Shown here in pieces: positions 9,560 through 16,770 of a DNA stretch of 64,000 nt. The notes beneath the pieces are model-generated. The model worked only from the letters and a program-made list of their open reading frames with translations. It was not told where the DNA came from and ran no database searches. Location: NCBI GenBank assembly GCA_945869195.1, contig CAMBNV010000006.1, forward strand, positions 62,001 through 126,000, read 5' to 3'. This stretch comes from Gemmatimonas phototrophica. GTDB lineage: Bacteria > Gemmatimonadota > Gemmatimonadetes > Gemmatimonadales > Gemmatimonadaceae. A program made the translations under genes and the position numbers. Numbering within the stretch: position 1 is the first letter of the stretch; each line of letters starts with the position of its first letter.

Positions 9560-10285
9560 CTAGTAGTGGCAGGTGGCACAGTCGTAGGTCGCCTTCTTGC
9601 GGGGCAGAGCGAGCGTGGCAGAGTCAGGCTCGAAGCCCGCCGCGCGCACCCCGTCGGCTGGGGAGTAGCCGTTGACATGGCAGGACAGGCACCACCCCAT
9701 GTTGAGGCTCTGCGCCTGGAAGACCTGCGACATGTTATTCACCTGGCCGTGGCAGGTCTGGCAGGTCACCCCCGCGTTCACGTGGCGCATGTGCGGGAAG
9801 TGCACATACTCCGGCACCTTGTGCACGCGAACCCAGGGGACGGGCTGCTTCTTGGTCCAGTACTCGGTGAGCTTCGCAATCTCTGGGCGGCCCGCCCCAA
9901 CGATGGTGTGGCATCCCATGCAGGTGGCGACGGCGGGCAGTCCCGCGTCCGGCGACTGGCTTGCCGCGTTGTGACAGAACGCGCAGTTCATCTTGAGCGC
10001 GTTCACGTGCACGGGATGCGGGAACTTCACCGGCTGCTCGGGGGAGCGGCCGATGCCGCCACCGAGATAGTTCGTGTAGCCCGACGCCCCGCTGTACGAC
10101 CACGGGCCGGGCACGGCCTTGCCGAACGCTTCACGGTTGGCCACCTGCGTTGCGTTTTCCGGGGTGCCGGCGGCCGGCGCTTGCGGATCGAGGGACCGGG
10201 AGCCCGCGTAGGCGGACATCATGGTCGCGATCAAGGCAATGGCGACCAAGCCAGGGATGGCTACCCACGTTCTGCGACCGGTCAT
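9560..10285 (-). CDS. actA: Alternative complex III subunit ActA (pentahaem cytochrome c)
   Basis: First gene of the act operon; a membrane-anchored pentahaem cytochrome c. The ATG at 10285 gives 241 residues beginning with a basic tail and a hydrophobic anchor (VAIPGLVAIALIATMMSAYA). Five haem-binding motifs are visible in order: CAFCH, CMGCH, CQTCH, CLSCH and CATCH, the last at the extreme C-terminus. A longer frame reaches into the upstream gene but has no signal sequence at its start. No Shine-Dalgarno is seen. A CRP-type dyad lies about 52 bases upstream and is the best candidate for operon control. Confidence 0.95.
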   Translation of the reverse strand: MTGRRTWVAIPGLVAIALIATMMSAYAGSRSLDPQAPAAGTPENATQVANREAFGKAVPGPWSYSGASGYTNYLGGGIGRSPEQPVKFPHPVHVNALKMNCAFCHNAASQSPDAGLPAVATCMGCHTIVGAGRPEIAKLTEYWTKKQPVPWVRVHKVPEYVHFPHMRHVNAGVTCQTCHGQVNNMSQVFQAQSLNMGWCLSCHVNGYSPADGVRAAGFEPDSATLALPRKKATYDCATCHY

Positions 10286-10325
10286 GCACAAGACTCGGAT
10301 GAGGGGGATTCCGGACGGCATTCGC

Positions 10326-10349
10326 GGCTTGTGAACGTGTTCACAAGCC
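10326..10349. promoter_or_regulatory. Perfect dyad matching the CRP consensus, upstream of actA
   Basis: A 24-base inverted repeat with 11-base arms and a 2-base centre. Its core is exactly TGTGA-N6-TCACA, the consensus of the CRP family. The centre is about 52 bases before the actA start and about 82 bases after the stop of the methyltransferase gene transcribed in the same direction. It could instead act as an RNA hairpin ending that gene, but no T-run follows. Confidence 0.6.
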
Positions 10350-10419
10350 CCTGCTACAGAGTCGGAAAATGACGAGTGCCCACGATTATTGCAAGTGAGA
10401 GAAAACGGACCTTCTACCC

Positions 10420-11166
10420 CTACTCGAGTCCGCGCTTCACCCGATCGATCGTGCGCAGAACCTCGATCGCCATCGCCCGAACGAGCGTGAGTTCGCGCGA
10501 GTCGGGCCCCGCTCGATTGAGCAGCGAGCGCACCGATCGCATGATGTGCTCCGCACTCCGGGTCCGGTAAAAGGAGATCGCCGCGAGGGCGCGATCGATG
10601 TCGCTGAGGGCCCGCTCCCACTCTTCGTGGTTCGGCAGCGCGGCATGATGTTTGTGCCTCGCCATGGTCCGTGAGGCGTCCCCGACCTCGAGGTGTAACT
10701 CATAGGCCGCGACGAGCACCGCCTGCGCCAAGTTGAGCGAGCTGTGCTCGGTGGTCGGAATGGTACAGAGGACCTGCGCCTGATCGATCGCGTCGTTGGG
10801 GAGACCGTGGTCTTCCTGGCCGAACAGCAGGGCAACGCGCCCTTCAGCCGCCTTCGCGATGGCCACCGGCGCAAGCGCACGGGGCGTCGTCAGCGGCCAA
10901 CGGTGGGCGCGGCGTTTTCCCGCGAAGGCGGCAACGTAGACGCAGTCGGCGAGGGCCTCGGGCAACGTATCGAAGTGCTGGATGCGATCGACGACGTCGC
11001 GCGTGCCATGCGCGATCCCCTCGATGCGCCAGGGATCGTACGGAGCTGGTTGGACGAGCCGGAGGTCGGCAAGCCCCATGTTCTTCATCACACGCACGGT
11101 CCCCGCGATATTGATGGGATCCTGCGGGCGATGAAAGACAACGACGATGTTATCGAGCAAGGACAT
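10420..11166 (-). CDS. TrmJ/SpoU-family RNA 2'-O-methyltransferase
   Basis: S-adenosylmethionine-dependent ribose methyltransferase of the SPOUT class, acting on tRNA or rRNA in the cytoplasm. The N-terminal 160 residues hold the trefoil-knot fold: VVFHRPQDPINIAGTVRVMKN at the start (substrate-binding Asn/Arg), LLFGQEDHGL in the middle (motif 2) and SSLNLAQAVLVAAYEL (motif 3). The C-terminal helices resemble TrmJ. 248 residues is the usual size. It is divergent from the DedA gene with only 36 bases between starts; a TAAGTT hexamer 6 bases before ATG suggests a leaderless mRNA. The exact target base is not known; TrmJ methylates tRNA position 32. Confidence 0.88.
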   Translation of the reverse strand: MSLLDNIVVVFHRPQDPINIAGTVRVMKNMGLADLRLVQPAPYDPWRIEGIAHGTRDVVDRIQHFDTLPEALADCVYVAAFAGKRRAHRWPLTTPRALAPVAIAKAAEGRVALLFGQEDHGLPNDAIDQAQVLCTIPTTEHSSLNLAQAVLVAAYELHLEVGDASRTMARHKHHAALPNHEEWERALSDIDRALAAISFYRTRSAEHIMRSVRSLLNRAGPDSRELTLVRAMAIEVLRTIDRVKRGLE

Positions 11167-11172
11167 GGGAGG

Positions 11173-11178
11173 AACTTA
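11173..11178 (-). promoter_or_regulatory. Candidate -10 box of a leaderless mRNA (methyltransferase gene)
   Basis: TAAGTT on the minus strand, 6 bases before the ATG at 11166, in a 36-base divergent gap. Transcription would start at or next to the A of ATG. Confidence 0.5.
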
Positions 11179-11188
11179 GTCCGTCTGC

Positions 11189-11194
11189 TAGATT
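11189..11194 (+). promoter_or_regulatory. Candidate -10 box of a leaderless mRNA (DedA gene)
   Basis: TAGATT, 8 bases before the ATG at 11203, with no purine-rich ribosome site between. It sits back to back with the -10 of the divergent methyltransferase gene. Confidence 0.5.
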
Positions 11195-11202
11195 TCGCGC
11201 CC

Positions 11203-11838
11203 ATGGACTTCTTCGTCGACCTTTTCCACCAGATACGCGACCTCAACTCGCTGGTGGCGACTGCGGGCTACGCCGGCATCACGGCGATCATCTTCATCGA
11301 GACGGGGTTGCTCTTCCCGTTCCTTCCCGGTGACTCGCTGCTTGTGACCGCGGGGCTCTTCGCCGCCCAGCGCCACGGGCTCGTGCCGATGGACGTCTGG
11401 ACGCTGGGCGCGCTCTGTACCGGCGCTGCGATCGCCGGCGACCAACTCGCGTACGTGATTGGGCGGCGGTGGGGTGCGGCGCTCTTCCGCCGGCCAGACT
11501 CGCGGTGGTTCAAGCAGCGTCACCTCCTCGCGGCGCAATCGTTCTACGAGAAACACGGCGGCAAAACGGTCATCCTCGCGCGCTTCATGCCGTTCGCGCG
11601 GACCTTTGCGCCGGTCGTCGCCGGTGCGGCCAAGATGCGGTATTCGACGTTTCTTTTTTATAACGTCATCGGTGGCTTCGCATGGATCTGGTCGATGTTG
11701 CTCACGGGCTACTACCTGGTGAAGATGGTGCCCGGGCTCGAGGCCCGTGTCGAGCAGCTCGTGATCGGGATCATCGTGGTGAGCGTCACGCCCGGGGTGA
11801 TCGGATGGTGGAAAGCACGAAAGTCCCCCTCACGCTAA
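11203..11838 (+). CDS. DedA/SNARE-associated family membrane protein
   Basis: Polytopic inner-membrane protein of the DedA superfamily, linked in other bacteria to phospholipid flipping and membrane homeostasis. The 211 residues begin MDFFVDLFHQIRDLN. The family motifs are clear: ETGLLFPFLPGDSLL (re-entrant loop with the conserved Glu), GDQLAYVIGRRWG, and FMPFARTFAPVVAGAAKMRY with the two essential Arg residues. A much longer in-frame extension overlaps the upstream gene on the other strand and is not credible. Close homologues are simply named DedA or YqjA-like; substrate is inferred. Confidence 0.92.
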   Translation: MDFFVDLFHQIRDLNSLVATAGYAGITAIIFIETGLLFPFLPGDSLLVTAGLFAAQRHGLVPMDVWTLGALCTGAAIAGDQLAYVIGRRWGAALFRRPDSRWFKQRHLLAAQSFYEKHGGKTVILARFMPFARTFAPVVAGAAKMRYSTFLFYNVIGGFAWIWSMLLTGYYLVKMVPGLEARVEQLVIGIIVVSVTPGVIGWWKARKSPSR

Positions 11839-11907
11839 GCGCGACGTAACCGGCACGAATACCGACACAACCGCTGTGAAAGCGGGCACCATCCCTGATC
11901 GCAGCCC

Positions 11908-11913
11908 TATATT
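11908..11913 (+). promoter_or_regulatory. Candidate -10 box of the superoxide dismutase gene
   Basis: TATATT, 28 bases before the ATG at 11942. A GGAG ribosome site lies between, so this gene has a normal leader, unlike several neighbours. Confidence 0.4.
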
Positions 11914-11941
11914 CCGCTTGAACCCGTAACGGAGCCCACCA

Positions 11942-12550
11942 ATGACGCACACCCTTCCCGCTCTGCCCTACGCCCACGACGCGCTCGCCGCGCACATTGA
12001 CGCGCAGACGATGCAGATCCATCATGGCAAGCATCATCAGGCGTACGTGAACAACCTCAACGCGGCGATCGAGAAAGCGCCCGAGCTCGCCTCGTGGTCG
12101 CTCGATCACCTCTGTCGCGACATCGCGAAAGTGCCCGAGTCGGTCCGCGGCGCGGTGCGCAACAACGGCGGCGGCCACTGGAATCACTCCCTGTTCTGGA
12201 GCCTCATGGCGCCGAACTCAGGCGGCGTACCCTCGGGTGAGCTGGCGTCGTCGATTGACAGGGCGTTCGGAGACTTCTCCAAGTTCCGCGACGCCTTCAA
12301 GGCCGCCGCAGTCGGCCGGTTCGGCTCAGGTTGGGCTTGGCTCGTCGCGGCACCGGACGGCACGCTGACGATCGAGAGCACGCCCAACCAGGACAATCCG
12401 CTCATGGAAGGGCGGCACGCGATCCTCGGCCTCGACGTCTGGGAGCACGCGTACTACCTCCACTATCAGAACCGGCGCCCCGACTATGTTGACGCCTGGT
12501 GGAATCTGGTGCAGTGGAGCCAGGTCGCGGCGCGCTACGAGCAGCGCTGA
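11942..12550 (+). CDS. sodA: Superoxide dismutase (Fe/Mn family, probably Mn)
   Basis: Converts superoxide to hydrogen peroxide and oxygen in the cytoplasm. 202 residues, the standard length. The metal ligands are visible: H27 in QIHHGKHH, the His of [10 protein letters not shown], and Asp and His in [15 protein letters not shown] before NHSLFW and the GSGWAWLV segment are closer to Mn than to Fe enzymes, but metal use cannot be proved from sequence. A GGAG site precedes the ATG by 7 bases. It ends at a strong hairpin shared with the convergent arginine decarboxylase gene. Confidence 0.95.
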   Translation: MTHTLPALPYAHDALAAHIDAQTMQIHHGKHHQAYVNNLNAAIEKAPELASWSLDHLCRDIAKVPESVRGAVRNNGGGHWNHSLFWSLMAPNSGGVPSGELASSIDRAFGDFSKFRDAFKAAAVGRFGSGWAWLVAAPDGTLTIESTPNQDNPLMEGRHAILGLDVWEHAYYLHYQNRRPDYVDAWWNLVQWSQVAARYEQR

Positions 12551-12558
12551 GGTTCACC

Positions 12559-12588
12559 CGTTGAGGCGCTGACCGGCGCGCCTCAACG
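12559..12588. terminator. Bidirectional terminator-like hairpin, sod/speA
   Basis: Perfect 11-base stem (12559-12569 with 12578-12588) and 8-base loop between two convergent genes; it overlaps the last codons of speA. No T-run, so a Rho-independent role is inferred from stem strength and position. Confidence 0.6.
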
Positions 12589-14583
12589 CGCTGCCTCGCC
12601 CTCGAGGTAGGTGTACCCCTCGAGGCCAGCCACGTACTCGGCGATGAACATGTTCGCCTCCTCGCGCGACAGATCCTTGGCGCCCTGCACCTTACGGCGG
12701 AAGGTCGCCAGGAGGTCGCTCGCGCGGAACTGCACGTAGTTGAGGACCTCGGTCACCGTGTCGCCGTGCACGAGGTGGGTGACCTCGTAGTGGTCGCCCT
12801 GCAACCGCACATGCACCGCGTTGGTGTCGCCGAAGAGATTATGCAGGTCGCCGAGGATCTCCTGGTACGCACCAGTGAGGAAAATCCCGAGGATGTAGGC
12901 GTCGCCATCCTTGAAGACGTGCAGCGGCATCGAGGGAGCCCCATCGCGCGCGCCGATGAAGCGGTCGATCTTGCCATCGGAGTCACAGGTCACGTCCTGG
13001 ATCGTGCCGCGACGCGTGGGCTCCTCATCGAGCCGATGAATCGGCATGATCGGGAAAAGCTGATCGATCGCCCAGGAGTCAGGGAGCGACTGGAAGAGCG
13101 AGAAGTTCGCGAAATACCGGTCGACGAGCGCGGCATCGACGTCGCGGATAATGTCGTCAAAGTGATCGCGGCGGCCAGCGGTGAGTCGCCCGACGACATT
13201 CAGCGTGCACAGATAAAATGTTTCGGCCATGGCGCGCTCGCGCAGCGAGAGCACCCCTGAGTTGAAGAGCTGCTGGGCGCGCTCTTTGTCGAAAATCGCG
13301 TCGTGAAAGATCTCGCGGACGCGTCGCATCGAGACGTTCTTGCGACTCACCGTCTTAAAGTCGTCAGCCATCTCGTGGAGGAGCGCAGGGTCGTCATCGA
13401 GGAGCGCCGGCGCCAGTGGCTCGGCCGCCGATTCGACGTCGATCACCGACAGCAGCAGGAGCGCGTGATGCGCCGTGAGCGCACGGCCAGACTCGGAGAT
13501 GATATTGGGCATCGGCAGCGATTCCTCGCGGCAAATTTCGGCGAGCGTGTACACGATGTCGTTGGCGTACTCCTGCGGCGAGTAGTTCATCGACGCCTGC
13601 GCCGTGGACTGAGTGCCGTCGTAGTCGACGCCCAGTCCGCCACCGACGTCGACGTAGCAGATGTCCAGGCCGAGACGTCGCAGCTCGACGTAGAAGCGAC
13701 TCAGCTCTTGCAACCCGCGCTTGATGAACCGAATATCGGTGATCTGCGAGCCGAGATGGAAATGGATCAGTTTGATGATGTCGAGGTGCCCCGCGTCCCT
13801 GAGGCGGTCGATCACCTGCATGAGCTGCGCCGAGGTGAGGCCGAACTTGGACTTCTCGCCGCCGGACTGCGCCCAACGGCCCGACCCCTCGCTCGAGAGC
13901 TTGATGCGGACGCCGATGGTGGGCGTGATGCCCATCTCCTTCATCACTGGCAGGAGCACGTCGAGCTCGCTCACCTGTTCGATCACGATGAGCACCGTAT
14001 GGCCGAGCTTTTGGCCCATGAGGGCGAGGCGCATAAACTCCTCGTCCTTGTAGCCGTTGCAGATGATCAGATGATCGGTGCGTTCGGTCAGGGCGAGCAC
14101 CGCCTGGAGCTCGGGCTTGCTGCCGCACTCAAGGCCGACACCCGTCGCCTCGCCGAACTCCACAATCTCCTCGACGACGTGGCGCTGCTGATTGACCTTG
14201 ATCGGATAGACGGTCGTGTACTTCCCCTCGTACTGAAATTCGGCGATCGCGTGCGCGAAGCTCGCGTGGAGCATCTCGATGCGCGACTTGAGAATGTCTG
14301 AGAAGCGAAGCAGGACGGGCAGGCCAACGCCCTGTGCCTCGAGATCGTGCGCGAGTTCGAAGAGGTCGAGCACCTGCTCCGGACGCTCCTTGTCGGGACG
14401 GACAACGACGCGGCCCGCGGCGTTCACGTCGAAATACCCATCGCCCCATCCGTCGATGTTGTAGAGAGCGCGCGCGCGCTCGACGGTCCAGGGCGCCGGT
14501 GACGGCGCGTCTTTCGCAGGCGCGGGGGCCGTCGATGCGGCGGACAACGCCGTAGGAACGTCGGAATTCGAGGGGGCGGACAT
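12583..14583 (-). CDS. speA: Biosynthetic arginine decarboxylase
   Basis: PLP enzyme converting arginine to agmatine, the first step of putrescine/spermidine synthesis. The ATG at 14583 gives 666 residues, close to E. coli SpeA. The N-terminal 35 residues are low-complexity Ala/Ser/Pro. Motifs: YPIKVNQ with the PLP lysine, LECGSKPELQAV, HFHLGSQI, YVDVGGGLGVDYDGT and the C-terminal NLFGDTNAVHV followed by a tail ending EGYTYLE. A TACTAT hexamer 7 bases before the ATG and no ribosome site suggest a leaderless transcript. No agmatinase or agmatine deiminase gene is nearby. Confidence 0.95.
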   Translation of the reverse strand: MSAPSNSDVPTALSAASTAPAPAKDAPSPAPWTVERARALYNIDGWGDGYFDVNAAGRVVVRPDKERPEQVLDLFELAHDLEAQGVGLPVLLRFSDILKSRIEMLHASFAHAIAEFQYEGKYTTVYPIKVNQQRHVVEEIVEFGEATGVGLECGSKPELQAVLALTERTDHLIICNGYKDEEFMRLALMGQKLGHTVLIVIEQVSELDVLLPVMKEMGITPTIGVRIKLSSEGSGRWAQSGGEKSKFGLTSAQLMQVIDRLRDAGHLDIIKLIHFHLGSQITDIRFIKRGLQELSRFYVELRRLGLDICYVDVGGGLGVDYDGTQSTAQASMNYSPQEYANDIVYTLAEICREESLPMPNIISESGRALTAHHALLLLSVIDVESAAEPLAPALLDDDPALLHEMADDFKTVSRKNVSMRRVREIFHDAIFDKERAQQLFNSGVLSLRERAMAETFYLCTLNVVGRLTAGRRDHFDDIIRDVDAALVDRYFANFSLFQSLPDSWAIDQLFPIMPIHRLDEEPTRRGTIQDVTCDSDGKIDRFIGARDGAPSMPLHVFKDGDAYILGIFLTGAYQEILGDLHNLFGDTNAVHVRLQGDHYEVTHLVHGDTVTEVLNYVQFRASDLLATFRRKVQGAKDLSREEANMFIAEYVAGLEGYTYLEGEAAR

Positions 14584-14590
14584 GAGGTGA

Positions 14591-14596
14591 ATAGTA
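14591..14596 (-). promoter_or_regulatory. Candidate -10 box of a leaderless mRNA (speA)
   Basis: TACTAT on the minus strand, 7 bases before the chosen ATG at 14583. It supports that start over the more upstream in-frame codon at 14679. Confidence 0.5.
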
Positions 14597-14794
14597 GGGC
14601 CGTCGAGGGGCTGGCGGTATCGCGCGGTGTCCAGCAAATCCGGAACGCGATGCCTCAACCAGCTGCCAGGGCGCGACACCTCAGGGAACGAGGCGGCGGA
14701 TTCCGATGCGCATTGGCTCGATGGGCTCGGGGTTATGTTTTACCTCAGCGCCCACTCTAGGCATGTGATCCCCTCCCCGTTGCGACCCCATCCG

Positions 14795-15352
14795 ATGAAA
14801 CGACTTTTCACGTACTTCCTTCGTGGTCTGGTCCTGACGGTCCCGCTCGTCGTCACGGTCACGGTCTGCTGGTTCGTGCTCACGCGCATCGACGGGTGGC
14901 TCGGGCTGTCGCTCCCTGGTGCGGGCCTCGCAATCACCATCGCCGGGATCACACTGGTTGGGTTTTTCGGCACCTCCTTCCTCTGGACACAGGCGGAGAG
15001 CTTCTTCGAGCGTCTCCTCGATCGCCTGCCGTTCCTCCGACTCCTCTACTCGTCGACGAAGGACCTACTCAATGCGTTCGTTGGGGAGAAGCGGCGCTTT
15101 GACACGCCCGTACTGGCCGCGCTCTCTGCCGACGGTGCGGTGCGCTCGTTCGGGTTCATCACGCAACCGTCGCTCCGCGCACTCGGTCTCCCGGGGGATG
15201 TGGCGGTCTACTTTCCACAGGCCTACAACTTCGCAGGCCAGCTCCTCGTGGTTCCGGCCACCCGTGTCACGCGACTCGAGGCGGAAAGTTCAGAGGTACT
15301 GGCGTTCATCTTGTCGGGTGGGGTCACCGACGTACCGGAGGCAAGACGATGA
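14795..15352 (+). CDS. DUF502 family membrane protein
   Basis: Inner-membrane protein of unknown function. The 185 residues begin [19 protein letters not shown], a typical DUF502 opening, with two hydrophobic helices (about 5-30 and 42-65). The soluble part carries the family motifs [18 protein letters not shown] and [19 protein letters not shown], the latter matching the conserved PTTPNPTSG-type loop of the family in position but not in sequence. Its stop overlaps the next start by four bases (ATGA), so it is translationally coupled to the amidohydrolase; no functional link is obvious. Confidence 0.85.
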   Translation: MKRLFTYFLRGLVLTVPLVVTVTVCWFVLTRIDGWLGLSLPGAGLAITIAGITLVGFFGTSFLWTQAESFFERLLDRLPFLRLLYSSTKDLLNAFVGEKRRFDTPVLAALSADGAVRSFGFITQPSLRALGLPGDVAVYFPQAYNFAGQLLVVPATRVTRLEAESSEVLAFILSGGVTDVPEARR

Positions 15353-16710
15353 GCACCATGACCAGACGGGCGCGACAGGTGAGTCCATTGGAGCGGCGAT
15401 GGATCCGCCTCTCGGCCGTGGGTGGCCTGCTCACCGCAGGACTCGTGGCGTGGGCACGACCCGTCGAGGCACAGGTGGCCAGAGTCGCCGTGCCGCTCGA
15501 GCAGACGACACTCCTGATCCCCGACCGCGTCTTCATCGGGACCGAGGATTCTGCACGCACGGGATGGGTCGTGCTCGTGCGTGGGGAGCGCATCGCGGCA
15601 GTGGGGCCGCGCGCAGAGGTGCGCGCGCCGGCTGACGCGCGTCTCGTCGTGCTGCGCGGCACCACGCTGATGCCTGGGCTGATTGAAGGGCACACGCATC
15701 TGTTTTTACATCCCTACGACGAGACGAGTTGGAACGATCAGGTCCTCAAGGAATCGCTCAGCCTGCGCACCGCACGCGCCGTGAATCACGCGCGCGCAAC
15801 GCTCGTGGCCGGATTCACAACGGCGCGTGATCTGGGTACCGAAGGAGCGGGATACGCCGACGAGGGACTCAGGCAGGCGATTGATCAGGGCATCATCCCG
15901 GGACCCCGGCTGCTGATTGCATCGAAGGCGATCGTCGCGACCGGCAGCTACGGTCCCAAGGGGTACGCGACAGAATGGGAGGTGCCGCAGGGCGCCGCCG
16001 AAGCCGACGGCGTAGATGAACTGATGCGTGCCGCGCGCGAGCAGATCGGCCACGGCGCCGACTGGGTGAAAGTCTACGCCGATTACCGTTGGGGTCCAAA
16101 CGGCGAAGCGCTCCCCACCTTCTCAGAGCAGGAACTGCGCGCGCTCGTCGAGGTCGCCGCGTCGAGCGGGCGCAAGGTGGTCGCGCATGCGGCGACCGAC
16201 GAGGGGATGCAGCGCGCCGTCCGGGCTGGCGTCGCGATGATCGAACATGGCGATGCGGGGAGCGCCGCGACCTGGCGGCTGATGGCGGAGCGCAACGTGG
16301 GGTACTGCGCTACGCTCGCGGCAGTCGAAGCCACGGCGCGCTACGCGGGTTGGCGGGAGGGCGCGGCACCGACTCCGCGGATGGTGCAGAAGCGGTCGGG
16401 CTTTGCCGCGGCGCTCGCCGCCGGCGTCCCCCTGTGCATGGGTGGCGATGCGGGAGTCTTCACTCACGGGGAGAATGCCTGGGAGATCGAGCTGATGGTG
16501 GCGGCGGGGATGTCGCCCGCGGCGGCACTGCGATCGGCCACGAGCGTGAATGCACGACTGTTCGGTCTAGACGGCCGACTCGGGACCGTGCGGGTGGGCC
16601 TGCTGGCAGACCTCGTCGCGATCAGCGGTGACCCAACGCGTGAGATCGCGTTGGTGCGCTCGGGGGTACGGTTCGTGATGCAGGGTGGCCGCGTGGTGCG
16701 CGAACCCTAA
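15349..16710 (+). CDS. Secreted amidohydrolase (imidazolonepropionase/prolidase-like)
   Basis: Metal-dependent hydrolase of the amidohydrolase superfamily; substrates in this branch include dipeptides with C-terminal proline and related amides. 453 residues. An N-terminal signal (about 1-42, ending RPVEAQ) directs it to the periplasm. The barrel has the GHTHLF motif (HxH metal ligands), a lysine in [10 protein letters not shown] that may be carbamylated, [11 protein letters not shown] and MIEHGDAG for the next two His ligands, and MGGDAG with the final Asp. It ends just before a strong terminator. A similar but distinct domain occurs fused in the gene at 25251. Confidence 0.9.
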   Translation: MSTMTRRARQVSPLERRWIRLSAVGGLLTAGLVAWARPVEAQVARVAVPLEQTTLLIPDRVFIGTEDSARTGWVVLVRGERIAAVGPRAEVRAPADARLVVLRGTTLMPGLIEGHTHLFLHPYDETSWNDQVLKESLSLRTARAVNHARATLVAGFTTARDLGTEGAGYADEGLRQAIDQGIIPGPRLLIASKAIVATGSYGPKGYATEWEVPQGAAEADGVDELMRAAREQIGHGADWVKVYADYRWGPNGEALPTFSEQELRALVEVAASSGRKVVAHAATDEGMQRAVRAGVAMIEHGDAGSAATWRLMAERNVGYCATLAAVEATARYAGWREGAAPTPRMVQKRSGFAAALAAGVPLCMGGDAGVFTHGENAWEIELMVAAGMSPAAALRSATSVNARLFGLDGRLGTVRVGLLADLVAISGDPTREIALVRSGVRFVMQGGRVVREP

Positions 16711-16715
16711 CGACG

Positions 16716-16746
16716 AGCCCCGTCCGGCAGAGCGCCGGACGGGGCT
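16716..16746. terminator. Bidirectional hairpin between amidohydrolase and hppA
   Basis: Perfect 13-base GC-rich stem (16716-16728 with 16734-16746), 5-base loop, between convergent genes. Only TT follows on the plus strand. Confidence 0.7.
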
Positions 16747-16770
16747 TGACGTACAGAATGCTCAGCGGAA

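Noticed and set aside
7958-10372. 804-codon plus-strand ORF opposite actB and actA
   Set aside because: It lies wholly antisense to well-supported act genes; its translation is rich in Arg, Gly and His with no family motif, which is the usual shadow of GC-rich codon use.
10744-11202. N-terminal extension of the DedA gene
   Set aside because: It would overlap the SpoU methyltransferase on the other strand; DedA conservation starts at MDFFVDL, and a -10 box sits just before that codon.
13303-14301. 332-codon plus-strand ORF
   Set aside because: Antisense to speA; no recognisable domain.
15349-16710. Duplication of the amidohydrolase domain of the fusion at 25251
   Set aside because: The two share family motifs only; the sequences between motifs differ clearly, so a recent duplication is not supported.
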